NCBI GenBank assembly: GCA_000733355.1
Contig: JNVV01000028.1
Location: 186,001 to 250,000 of the forward strand
Length of the DNA stretch: 64,000 nt
From: Falciphora oryzae
Lineage: Eukaryota > Ascomycota > Sordariomycetes > Magnaporthales > Magnaporthaceae
Reading direction: 5' to 3'
Positions 9,588-20,776 of this stretch are shown piece after piece (the stretch's first letter is position 1; every line of letters begins with the position of its first letter). The translations under genes and the position numbers were made by a program. Below the pieces are notes generated by a model. That model was not told the origin of the DNA. It worked only from the letters and a program-made list of their open reading frames with translations, and did not search any database.

Positions 9588-12533
9588 TCACTGGAGACCC
9601 ATGAACTTCTTCGAGCTCTCGTAGACAATCCACGTGATGCTGAGCGCCGGCGCCACCTTGAGGAGGTTGGGGGTCAACCCCTTGTAGAGCCCCCTGACCC
9701 CCTCGTTCTTGATGGTCTTCGCCGTCACGTCCCAGATGCCTGTGTATGTCGGTCGGTGCATCTCGGTGCCCTGCGTCTGCAGCCGCGTGCGCAGGACGTT
9801 CAGCGGGTACACGACCGTGGCCCCGATGGCGCCCGAGGTGGCGCCAATCACGCCCATAGCGATAAAGCCCGCGTCGGTGTCGTCTTCATGGATGCCATAT
9901 GCCCTGGCCTTGTACTGCCTCAGCTTGGTCTTGAGGAACTCGAACGTGCCCATGTCGATGGCACTGTAAGGGAACATGCCGACAAGACCCATGGTGACTC
10001 CCCGGTATGCCGCAGGGATGCCACCGGTCGCGTACATCCTTTTGGCCGTCTGCACCAGGAGCGCGTTGCCCGTCAGGCCGCCCTGCACCGTTTCACACTG
10101 CAGGCGGAACTTGAGTGTGTCCAGCGGGTAGACCGAGAACTGGCCCACCATACCGGCCACACCTCCAGCCACAAACTTGGAGTAGGGGTTTATCCTGGTA
10201 GGATCATTGTGGCCCTCGAGATTGGCCAGTGTTCGTTTGGCGAACTCATAACTGCCAAACTTGATGGCCGTCTCGGGCATGATCTTGACCACATTGAGTC
10301 CATTGCCTTTTGCACATGTCAGCAGCTGAGTTCTTCCGACGGGAGGAGAGTGAGGCTTCCATGGAATGTTTTAAAAGCTTTGCCGCCACTGCGTGGGACG
10401 CACGCCACTCCAAGCCACTTACCAGCGAAGAATGTGCGCAGGCCGCCAGACTTGTACAGGTTGGCCACGGCAGAAGTGATGGGTTTTGATGCCGTTTTGA
10501 CAGCCGCGAGTGGGTGTCCGTGCGTGGCAGCTGAGATGGCCGCGCTCGTGCTTGCCTTTGTGTTGACAAGCAGGTAGACCTTGAGACGATCCAGCGGTGC
10601 TGTCGCAGTTCGCGAGACACCACCCGCAATCGCCCCGGCAACGAAGTAGCCTGGTTCGGGCAGGTAATCTGTCAGTTTCGACTCTCCCGGCCCTGAAACG
10701 TCCTCGTCGAGCGATTCTGAATTCCCGACATGGCCGATGATGAAGTGGTTTTGAAGAGCTTTGACGGCCTGGTCGTGCGCTTGCGATATGGACGTCTGAG
10801 GAGAATCAAGCTGCAGGCCCGCGTTGCCCTGTCCGGATACCGCCATGGTGGCCATGGCTGTTGCTGCTGGTAAAGGCGACGCTGATGCTGACGCCGCCTG
10901 CGAGGATGTCGAACGCGCGGGTTTTCGGGAAGGTGCAGGTGAATGTGTGCTATCTGTCACGGGCTTGGGTTGTGCGCTGGGCACCACAGCAGGCCACGAG
11001 GGTTTTGCGGTTGAAGAGTTGTTGGAGGCACCGTCCGGAGATAGCGACGAAGGTTGGCTGTTACGCAGTGGATCCACGGAAGCCGACGGTGATGGCTTGG
11101 CAAGCCTTAAAATAGAACCGAAGAGAGCGTGCAGAAGGAAGCTTGTCGTACCTAGGCCCTCGAGGGTGTCTTCGCTCACCAGGGAGTCACCCTCGGCGTT
11201 GAGCGTGACGATGTGCGAATAAAACGACAGGGCCGTGGCCAAGGCAGAGCCACCATCACCATCGTATATATGCGTGGGCATAAAGAGCAGGAAGTCACTT
11301 TAGTGGCTGAACGTTAGCAAGGCACCGACCAAAATTCACTCGCTCGGCTGAGATCCGCCCCGGATGAAGACGCCTCAGCAAGCCCCGGTTCCTGAGCCAG
11401 AAACGAAAGTCGCGGACAGACAGCCCATGTTGTGAATGAGCGCAGTGAGTCGCGGGTGAATCGTGGGTGACGGAGTGTTGGAAACTCGTGGCAAGGATGG
11501 AGCTGACAGAGGGACATGTTCGGTTCCTGGTTTGGGCAAGAGCCGAACCATTGACGAACAAGGGACCAAACATCAGACCAAAAAAAAAAAAAAAAAAAAA
11601 AGGGGGGGGGGCCAACCCGCCATGGCGCAAACGATCGAGGCCATTGAAGCAGCAAAGCAAGGCCAAAGAAACGCGCCCCGAGAGGAAAACGAATGACGGC
11701 GGAAAGTAAAAGCTATAGCTTACCGCCATTCCTCAAAGGTTATGTAGCCATCGCTGTTCATGTCGATCTCGTCGAAGAAGCCCGTCAGGCGGCGACTCGA
11801 CACGGTCAGGCCACACTTCTGGAACGCGGAGCGGAGCTCGTCCTTGTCCAGCCTCCCGTTGTTGTCCCTGTCGATAGAGCGGAAAAGAACGAGGAGCTCC
11901 CGCTCTGCGGCCTCGACAAATACGCGGAACTCTGAAGTTGTCTAAGGTCAGCCACTGAGCAGTGCTAGGGCCGGGGCGCCCGACTTGGCGGCAAGCTTGG
12001 GCGATGATGAACCTTGTGGCCGTCGTGTGAGCCACCCAGGTACTAGATAGGTACCAGACCTAGTGTATGGGGCAGGTAGGTCACCGGGCAGGCATGTAGC
12101 TAGAGGTATCCTGCATGCGCCAGCTGCAGCCACTGGAAAGCAACGCACCTTCGTACTGAATCTTGCCGTCGCCGCTAGTGTCGACGGTCCGGACGATTTC
12201 CTTGAGCATATCGTCGGCATTCTTCATGGCTGTGTCGTAGAGTCCGCCGTGGCCCGTCAGCAACACTGACTTCCTCGCCAGCGCCCCCCTGTAGGCAGAC
12301 ACAGGCAGCCCCGGGGAAGCCGGCAGGAGGGAAACAGGTGAGGTAGGGGAGGTGGTGTGGTGAGGCTAACGGTGGTCTATCCTCCTCAATCCCCTCTGCA
12401 GCCCCTTCAAGTCCAGCTCGCCCTTGCCCTGGGGGTCCAGCTTGCGCCAGAGCTCCTCCATGCGCTTGTCCCGGGCGTTTTGCGACTCGGCCATCTCGGC
12501 CTCAAGCTCCGGGACCAGTTTCTGGATCTTCAT
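9588..12533 (-). CDS. SAL1: Calcium-binding mitochondrial carrier, SAL1/SCaMC type (ATP-Mg/Pi carrier), 681 aa
   Basis: Five exons: 12533-12371, 12229-12149, 11931-11724, 11297-10423, 10306-9588; all introns are GT-AG and phases join. N-terminal EF-hands: a degenerate loop DPQGKGELDLKG, then DTSGDGKIQYEE, DRDNNGRLDKDE and DMNSDGYITFEE. Mitochondrial carrier repeats follow: APLDRLKVYLL (residues about 384-394), YPLDTLKFRLQ and YPLNVLRTRLQ, the Px[DN]xL[KR] signature of SLC25 proteins, ending SSKKFMGLQ. The family exchanges ATP-Mg for phosphate across the inner mitochondrial membrane under cytosolic Ca2+ control. A Ser/Ala/Pro-rich linker (about residues 216-306) separates the regulatory and transport parts. 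The 426-nt third intron contains an A22G10 tract (plus strand). Divergent to cyclin C. Confidence 0.9.
11580..11611. repeat. A22-G10 tract inside the third SAL1 intron
   Basis: Adjacent homopolymers, 22 A then 10 G on the plus strand, i.e. a C10-T22 pyrimidine tract in the sense orientation of the gene. It lies about 280 nt before the acceptor, too far to be the normal polypyrimidine tract. Confidence 0.9.
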
Positions 12534-13292
12534 TTTCGACTAGCATCGCAGGGCGGGACAGCGAATTGGTGGGGGTGTCGTTATCGCAGTCGCAATAGTC
12601 GTCGTCGTTTGGGTGCGGGATTAAGCAGCACGGCCTCGATGGCCCGTCAACCATGGGGGAGCTCTACCGCGGGATGCCGTTGCCTGCCGCTATAGATCGG
12701 GCATTGTCACCAGACGGCGAGGCAGGGGCGTGGGCGCGGGCGACGGGGCAATGGCGGCTGCGGGCGTCCGACAAGAGCTGAGCTTGTTTCGTTGCAGCAG
12801 CGGCCATCAGAGGCTCGTCGGGGATATTCTGTATGTGTGGTTGTGAGAGGTGGCACCAACAGGAAGCTACGACATCCAATGCTATCGGAATCGAGATGGG
12901 AAGGAACGTTGCCGTCACAGGTCAGATTCGGCTAAGCCCAATTGATGACACCCCTGCCGCAGCAAAAAGCTAGCAGCCAAGAATCGTGCGGGGCCCAAGC
13001 TCAGCGCGACGGCCGGCAAGCAACGCCAAGCTTTCACGTCCACTCATCCCACGCTCGTCGGTGCCGACGAAACCCGACTGGACTCACCCACTTACCAACC
13101 ACCCGGTTCCAGCGACGAAGCCACACGTCGTCCTACGTGCCGTCCCGTACACCGTTGAGCAGCAAACCGCCAGCATTCTCCGAGTCTTCCGGGCGCGGGC
13201 GTCTCGACGCATGCAGCCAGCAGCAGCAGCAGCCGTGGCCAGCGACGGCCCGCCCGAGGACAAGATTCCACAGCGTCGCGCCCACCTCCACA
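12534..13292. promoter_or_regulatory. Bidirectional promoter region, SAL1-like carrier / cyclin C
   Basis: 759 bp between the divergent start codons at 12533 (minus) and 13293 (plus). No open frame with coding character. No clear TATA box was seen near either start. Confidence 0.55.
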
Positions 13293-14501
13293 ATGGCCGC
13301 CAACTTCTGGGAGTCGACGCAGCGTAAGAACTGGCTCTTCACCAAGGAGCAGCTGGTCGCAAAGCGCCAGGCGCTCGAAGATGACGAGTCGGCGCTGGTG
13401 CAGATGTACCCGCTGCCGGAATGGAGGCACATGAATATTTATTTCAACCAGCGTAAGCAACCGCCGCCCAGACAGGCATCGCCACTATGGCCGCACCTGC
13501 GACTAACACGCCTCTCTTCCAGAGATCAACAAGCTGGGCAGGAAACTCGGCGTCCGCCAGCAGGTTATGGCCACGGCCCAGATGTACATCAAGCGCTTCT
13601 ACATCAACGTCGAGGTCCGCCGCACCATCCCGCTCCTCGTCGCCGTCACCGCCGTCTACCTCGCCTGCAAGATGGAGGAGAACCCTCAGCACATCAGGTT
13701 GATCATGAACGAGACACACAAGATATGGCCAGGTAGGAAGAGCCACATTGTCCTTGTGACCGCGCCCCGGAGGACGACACTGACCGACTACGCCATACAG
13801 CTGAGGCATCTGTTTTCGACGTCCCCAAGATCGGCGAGTGCGAGTTTTATCTTATCTCGGAGATGCACGCCAACCTGATCGTGCACCAGCCATACCGCAC
13901 CCTTAACGCCCTGCAAACCAAGTTCTACCTTTCGAACGAGGACATGGCCCTGGCCTCATCCTTTATCAACGACCACTACATGACGGACCTGCCACTGCTC
14001 TACGCCCCGCACACCATCGCCCTGGCTTCCATCATGCTAGCCCTCGTCCTGCGGCCCCCAGCCGGCGCCCAGGCGGGGAGCGGAGCCGGTGGCGCCGGCC
14101 ACGTCGGCGGCGTCCCGCTCAGCCTGAACCTCGCTAACGCCGCGCACATTATGCAGCAGACGGCCGCCCGGGCGGCGCTGCACAGCGGCGGCGGCGGCAG
14201 CTCGAGCAGTAACTATGGGGGCCTCGCTATCAGCCCGAGCCGCCAGCGCCAACAGCAACAGCAGCAGCAGTACCGCGCGCAACAGGCCAGGTCTGCCCTG
14301 GCCCAGAAGGAAGCTCAGCTCAATAGGGAGAGAAACAAGCTGCAGCGCTTCGCCAGCTGGCTCTCGGAGAGCGGCGTCGACGTCGAGGCCATGATCGACT
14401 GCACCCAGGAGGTCATTGCGTTCTATGAGTGCCACGAGCAGTACAACGATAAGATCACCAGAGACCAGATATCGCGCTTCGTCAAGGCACGAGGCCTATA
14501 A
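13293..14501 (+). CDS. SSN8: RNA polymerase II holoenzyme cyclin-like subunit, cyclin C (356 aa)
   Basis: Exons 13293-13452, 13523-13732 and 13801-14501; introns GTAAGC...CCAG and GTAGGA...ACAG, phases join. Protein opens [17 protein letters not shown], then [25 protein letters not shown] text (here [16 protein letters not shown]), [24 protein letters not shown], the cyclin-box core of cyclin C, and [17 protein letters not shown] in the second cyclin fold. A glycine/serine- and glutamine-rich insert ([22 protein letters not shown]) lies before the conserved C-terminal helix [21 protein letters not shown]. Cyclin C partners the Mediator kinase CDK8/Ssn3 and regulates transcription. Fungal orthologs are about 310-360 aa with the same insert position, so length is normal. 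Confidence 0.93.
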
Positions 14502-15933
14502 GCTCCCCAGGTTGCCCATACATGGCGAAACCAGGCCGGACCTATACCCAGGCCCGGCGTAATCAGCGCGTCAGTCCAAGCGGTACATATCTATGGGTAT
14601 GGGCTCGACCTCGCGGCGGGGAATTGTAGGGCCGGTTTCACAAACGAGCGAATTCTCGCCCGGGAAGTCCCGCCCGCTCTCCGATCCAGATTGTCGGTGT
14701 CAATGGGCTCGTTGCAACTTGCGATACCCGATGCTACAGCACCGATCTTGCCCCGTTCTCGCGACGATGCCCCTCTATCTTGGCGTAGTTTCCCGAAGAG
14801 ATCGATGTAGACGGCTCCGGATCATTTTTGGACTTGAGTCGCGGGCAGCCGCGCAGGGCTAGGGCCACATCCCGTCATACATCCCGTTTGACAATTCGAG
14901 GCAAATGCAGGGTCGCGGAAATGGAGCTGGACGCGAGGCTGGACGCCCTCCATTTTGTATGGCGCCCGGGGGGCCGCTTGTGTAGGTATGGCAACGGGCC
15001 TCGCAGGCTGTCCGTGCTTGTCCATGCGGCCTCAGTCGTGTCTCGAGATATCGGGCATCCTACAGAGTACATACTTCCTGCCCTTTTTGGAGGGGTTAGG
15101 ATAAGCCGCCCAGCCTTTTGGCATCCGCTGGAGGTAGGCTGCGCCGATGGTTTCGCCCACCTCCCGTCAGCATCCAAACCAGCCCAGCGCCTACAGAAAC
15201 AAGGTTACGATGTGGTTTATGTTATACTTTGTATCCTCTCACATCCGTTTATTGGCGACGCGGACACGTCTTGGGCTAGCGGCACACACGGACCGGGGAT
15301 GATGCGAGGAAATTTTTCATCCACCCATGTGCATATCCGTATGTATATATGTATGTCCGTACCATAGCGCCTGATCTTGCAGAGCGTCAATGGGGTACAT
15401 GCTTACGAGAGGCGCCCGCAGCATCCGTGCTTTTTTTGTGTTCTGACAGGTGTATGTAAAATGGCGTGAGCCACGGAAAAGTCGGTGGCATACGCCCCGA
15501 GTCTCGTGAACTACGTAGTGCCAAGAAGGAAATAAGTTGGGATGGAGATGGTGGAAGACAAGACACCGAGCGGCACCCACCCACCGCTGTTAGATGCACG
15601 CCGAGGGGATGCCGCGGAACTTCCCGTGCGCCGTAATGGATAAGGTAGGCCAGGTTTAGATGCCTTTTCACCAACCACCACAATGCTCGAGCGTGAGTGA
15701 GTGTAACCGGCGGCTCCCGGTCTCTCTTGGTCTTGGGGGAGCACTCGGGGATATCCCAGTTTATATGCTTCAAGCGCCGGCACCGGTTTCTGTTCCTCCA
15801 TTCCCCCCTCCTGCGAGAGCTGACGTGATAGTGGGATGTTGCGTTGTATCAGCCCGAGCCTCTGGGTGCACGTCCAACTCGTGTCTACGCGGTGACAGCG
15901 TTCAGCATGCAAGCAAGACAGGCTCGGCGGGCG

Positions 15934-15955
15934 TTTTTTTTTTTTTTTTTTTTTT
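15934..15955. repeat. 22-nt poly(T) tract
   Basis: Uninterrupted T run within the gene-poor interval. Confidence 0.95.
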
Positions 15956-16466
15956 GGCAGGACACACGGATATGTCCCATTCTCATTGCCCCAGATACGG
16001 GGACACGCTCCAGAACAGTTCCGGAGCGTTCCGTGTCAGTTGCCCACGCAAGCAGCAATGCAATGCAGAGATATCAGCAATCCCCGGTCCCGTGGCCGGC
16101 ATATGTCGACGGGATCCCTCCTGCACTGCATCCCCGTCTACAAAAATACTGGATAACACAAAAAGGTTATTATTTGTTGATGACATGGATGGGTTTACCA
16201 TCGACGACGGGACCGGAGTTATGGAGGACCTGACTAGCAAACTTTGACGTTAAGCGAAGTTTTCCACGATCTTTTCAAAATAGGAAATAGAGCGGGCCAT
16301 GATGATCTGCAAGACCCAGAAATATCGCGACTGTGTACTTATAAATATCATACTCCCAGTAGAGGGAACTTTGGAAGCGAACAGCAACGAGGAACACGGG
16401 AAATTCTAGAGCGGAAAGGGATCCAAGCGTAGAATGTCCGACCGACTGGATCAGAGAAAGTGGTCC

Positions 16467-16491
16467 GGGACACGGGACACGGGACACGGGA
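16467..16491. repeat. GGGACAC short tandem repeat
   Basis: Three perfect 7-nt units followed by a partial fourth. Confidence 0.9.
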
Positions 16492-18060
16492 ATAACAAGT
16501 GGCCTTCACGTCTAGGCGAGGGGAGACTTCGGATACATGCGGCAGAGTTCAAGTCCGGTTTTGACTGACCTACGCATCACCAGTTGACGGCAACTGGAAA
16601 GACGGATACTAGACTTCGAGAAAAGGGTCGGGTCGGCTACATAGTGAAACCGCTGCCGATACGGTCGTCTGCCAATGGCGTTCGTCTGGAGGATAACAAT
16701 CCGAATGCTGTCCCAAAGGGCACAGATCACAGCTGGGTGCAAAAGTGAATGAAATGTGTGAAGACGAAGAAGCGGCGATATTACATCGCTCGCTCGATTC
16801 CGTAAATGAACCATCATATCTTTGCATACACGCCACCAGTAAGTTTTCTGGTCGTGGCAGACAGACAAGAGCCCCAGAAGCCGACATTGTCCACAAGATG
16901 ACTCCTGTCCCAATAAATGCTCCCTGCTCGTTTGCCCAAACCCCAAGAACAGAAGGGACCCCACGATCCCGTGGGAGTTGCCCAAATGGTACAGCCGAAA
17001 AAAAGAAATGATGGGGAAAACCAGAGCGAAAAGAAAAAGAGTGATGAGAGAGTAGGTACTAAGAGTCCAAAAAAAAAAATCGCAACCATCGCGTCCCAAA
17101 AATAAAACCACACATCGCCGTCTGCCCCCAGGTTATCTTATTTGCAGGGAATCTCAAGCCAGTAAAAAGAAAACGAAACCAACTCCGCCACCACCCACTG
17201 GCACCCTGTGTGACCAGTTTGGTTAATAAGTGCAACGACGTGCCAAACAAGAAAAATGTCTTTGCCCACCCTGTCCAGTATTGTCCCGTATAGAAAATAA
17301 CCCGGAGGAAGAATTAACACACGAAGCAAAGCCAAGAAATGCAACGAGGCTCGCTTATCAAAGAACAGGCAGAACCAAACCCGCAGCCGCATGGACAAAG
17401 AAACCCCCTTCTAGCCGTAGAAAAGGAGAAGAACTCTTCTTTTTCTTTGGTGAACTCGTTAGACCCATGAAAAAAAGCCGTTTTATCATGCGTGACTCGC
17501 CGCGCTCATGTATGTTGGGTAAAGATGTTGTAAAACAAGCGAGACCGAAAACTCCCGCCGTGCCGACGCCGATGCAAGCAAGGTGTAAGAAAGCCGAGAG
17601 ATGCAATGAAACCGTTCGAACGCCGTATCGTAAAGAAAAAGCCGTCATCTTCCGGGGTCGGGTGATACCGCACCGGGTGTGGTATTTGCCGCAGATAACG
17701 CAAACAGAGGTATCGATTATCTTCGTATCAGGTCGACGTCGAAAATGTTTAAAAGATTTTCCGCTGGGAAAAAGGTATGTCGAAAAGGTTTGTACAGCGA
17801 GAAGGCGACCAGGGGAGCCGAGGCCCCGGTGGGCCGCCGAAGAATGTCGAAAGAGCCAGTCGACCCTAAGCAATGCCCCGCCAGCCAGGGGTGAAGCGAA
17901 TGATGAAAAGAAGAATCGATGCCGGTGTGTTTGTCGTCAAGTCGGGCGCCCGGCCAAGATGATCCAGCCGATTAAGTGCGTACGCAGACGGCATTGCGAC
18001 CACTCAAATCCTGCAAGGGCCGCGGTGGCGATGAGCAATCGGAAGCGAGTCCGAGACACC

Positions 18061-18722
18061 CTACCACCGGCGGGCCATGCTGTGCTGCATGCGGGCGCCG
18101 GGCGAGACGGATGGTGGCGGGCTGGCCATGGTAATGCCAGTGAGAGGGTTGATGATGGGGATAGCATTACGGGCGCGGGCGGCGGCGGGCTGGTGAAGCT
18201 TGAGATTGCCGGAGTGCTGGCTCTGGTAGGTAGGCGGGATGAATGGGGGCGAAGAAGAGTTGAGCGAGAAGCCAGACGCGACTTGCTGTGGCTGCTGCGT
18301 CGGCGAGCCGGTTGGCGAGTTGCTCGCCAATGACGACCGCTCCGACGAGGCGCTGTGAATGGAAACAAGCTGCAGAACAGGGAAAGGAACACGTCAGTGG
18401 GTCGCGTCTTCACATGGTCAGTGCAACATAAACAACTCACGTCGCTCTCGGTTAGCAATGCTGGGCAGAACTCCATGTCGTCCTCGAGGTCGAACGACCG
18501 GCCGGCCTCGTACTTGGTGCGGAACGAAGACACGGATGCAGCCTCGGCCAACTCCTTCATGCTCCGGAAACCGCCGCGGTACTGTTGCCTCTGGGAGTTC
18601 TGCGACACGGACAGCCTCGGCGCCCTCCGATTCCGCGGGCCATGGTGGCTGTGGGAGACTGGACCGGCAGAGACGGCGGTCGGTTGTTGGCTGTGGGTGT
18701 TGAAGTGGTAGTATGAAGACAT
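18061..18722 (-). CDS. Conserved-looking fungal protein of unknown function (196 aa)
   Basis: Two exons, 18722-18441 and 18369-18061, with a 71-nt intron (GTGAGT...GCAG, phase 0). Opens MSSYYHFNTHSQQPT, then RRAPRLSVSQNSQRQYRGGFRS-like text, an SMKELAEAASVSSFRTKYEA segment and an acidic EAGRSFDLEDDMEFCPALLTESD block directly before the splice. After it comes LVSIHSASSERSSLASNSP, then a Ser/Pro/Gln-rich tail ending with RNAIPIINPLTG. The block order (basic RAPRLSVSQ, RSFDLEDDxEFCP, SIHSASSxRSSL) recalls a protein conserved across Pezizomycotina without an assigned function; this is from memory, not a search. No signal peptide, membrane segment or enzyme motif. Mostly disordered; a regulatory or scaffold role is possible. 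Confidence 0.8.
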
Positions 18723-20748
18723 TATTTATTCAGTGTGGCGAGGCGCCGTGGCCGTTGGTTGGTGTTGTTGGTTCGCTGGTGTCGGTGAAGGGCGGCAGGT
18801 GGCTTTTGGCTGACAGCGCCGATGTGTGGAATGGTGCCGAGGCTTGCGCTATTAAATGGAACTCAGACAAACAAAAACAACAACAGTGCGGTGACGCGAA
18901 ATTGCGAGTGGCAAGTGCTCTGTTCCAAAAGTCTCGTGGGTTCTTTGCAGATTGATGCGCGGGCTCAATGGCTAGTCCCTCTTGGTGTTCAATCGCTTGG
19001 AATGGGTTGTGGAAGGGAGGAGAGATAGATATCGAAATGCGAGGTGTGGTGGTGTGTGAGTTTTGTTGGTCAGGAGGTCGGGTAGGTGTTAAAAAAGGGG
19101 AAAACAAGAGGGAAGCCAGGACGGAGAGAAAGTGCGAGAGACAACAGAAAAAGGGCGCTCGAAGGGGGGGTGCATTGTGGGCGGGATCCACATTTCCTAC
19201 AACACCGTATGCTGCCCCCACCCACCCTTTTCTCAACGGCCAATGACAGGTTGCAAGCGGGGGGCCCCATGCAAGAAGGACAGTAACCTGGCACCCTGGC
19301 CGCTCAGAAAGCGGGTGGTGCTTTGCCACCGGGTTTGTTCGAAAGTGGGCAAGCGCTATTGCTGTAATTTTGGTCACTGCTTCCTGGCCGCATGCAGGCA
19401 GCCCGAGACATCCAGATGGCGGCGCGCGCTGAAAATGCCGGTCTGTTTAGTGCTCCATCGCTCACGCCGGCAGCCTAATACAGCGTTGTGCAGCAGCCAG
19501 TCCGTCTCCGGGATTCTCGTGGGGGGTTCAGTTCAATCTTGGCCGAGAGTGTAGTTTTTGGCGCGAAAAACCAGCATGTTCGCCTGCATCCAGGATTGCC
19601 CTCCTGAAATCCTGCCACAGCCGGCGCATGCAAATAACAACAACAACGACAACGGCGATCTTCAAATGGCCATCATTTCAATGCGGGGGTGTGTCCAGTT
19701 TTGCCGGCGCGAGGATGCGGTACCGTCAGCTGTCGCCATTTCCCTAGGCCGGTCCATTCATCTCTTTCGCATGCAACGGGGTGTGGCTGGGGGAATTGAA
19801 TTAAGCCGGGCCTGGAGCTGAGAAGGCAAACGAGATGCGAACAGTAAGATGACGAATCTCGGGACACTTCACCACCACACACGTGTGTGCGATCCTGCGA
19901 ACCAAGCTTCTGGGGATTGAGATTCTGCCCCTCATCCATCAGCCTCCAGTTGATGAATGTACTATGCCGCAGGTTTGATGATCCTGCTGCGCTGTCGAGT
20001 GATCCCTTGGAACATGAAGCATTCCCGCATCGCATTCACGATTCCCGTTCTCACTGCGAAAGAAGTGGCCCCGGCCCTGACTCCCAAAGGGGGGTGCGTG
20101 TTGGATACGCTGCCTAACCCGTCTGCCCAGCCATGCAGAGGGACCTGCATAGCGCATATATCGAACACCGCATCAGCATGTACCTACTTCGTGTAGTAAT
20201 TTCATTCACGCAAACACCTGGCCCGCCGACCACTTGTCATCCAAGGGTTTGGGAGTGGGGGAGGAAGCAAGAAAGGAGCTGCCAGATTGCCATGTTTGCC
20301 CGCGCCTTCTTTTCGACGGGGCGGGCGGGTTTCAAAGCCAGCGCTAAGCCGCCTAGGAGACCAAGTGACCTCCACCAGTCAGCACAACGCTCGGGCCAGT
20401 TCTCGTCGCTTTCGGTAGAGTGAAGCAAGGCCGGGCCAGGCCAGGCAGGCGACCGGCCGAGAATGAAGTGTGATGTGGTGGCGGCTACGTTCGTTAGGAA
20501 AATGGAGGTTTGGATGCGACGGATTAGAGTATGGCCTTGGGTCTCAGCCAACGACTTGAGCGACCTGTCTGCGTCCCTGATTGATAGCAAACAACAGCCA
20601 AAAAGCGAAAAAGCGTTCCGTCATCGATCAGCTCATTCAACATCAAAGAAAAAAAAAAAAAAAAAGCGCAAATCCCGCCGCCTCCGCTTCCCACGATGCC
20701 TCTTCGGGCGTCGTCTCCCACTCCAAAGAAACAGGAGCGAAAGAGGGT

Positions 20749-20776
20749 CACACACACACACACACATACACACACA
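20749..20776. repeat. (CA)n microsatellite, one interruption
   Basis: CA dinucleotide array interrupted by a single CATA. Confidence 0.95.

Larger units (their letters stand above)
14502..18060. other. 3.5-kb gene-poor interval
   Basis: Between convergent cyclin C and the 196-aa gene. No exon chain with sensible splice sites was found on either strand. It holds a 22-T tract (15934-15955), a short GGGACAC tandem repeat (16467-16491) and an A-rich stretch near 17000-17100. Longer frames (for example 15660-16247, 17230-18333) look random and the latter is antisense to the next gene. Confidence 0.55.

Noticed and set aside
9354..10577. 407-aa plus-strand frame
   Set aside because: From 9588 on it is antisense to the well-supported SAL1-like carrier and has no recognisable motif.
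15660..16247. 195-aa plus-strand frame
   Set aside because: It reads through the T22 tract as poly-Phe and has no motif or splice support.
17600..17660. tRNA-like CCGTTCGAACG (B-box-like) sequence
   Set aside because: No matching acceptor stem, anticodon loop or A box within range; no tRNA gene was found anywhere in the window by eye.
17230..18333. 367-aa plus-strand frame
   Set aside because: Its right part is antisense to the second exon of the 196-aa gene; the left part has random composition.
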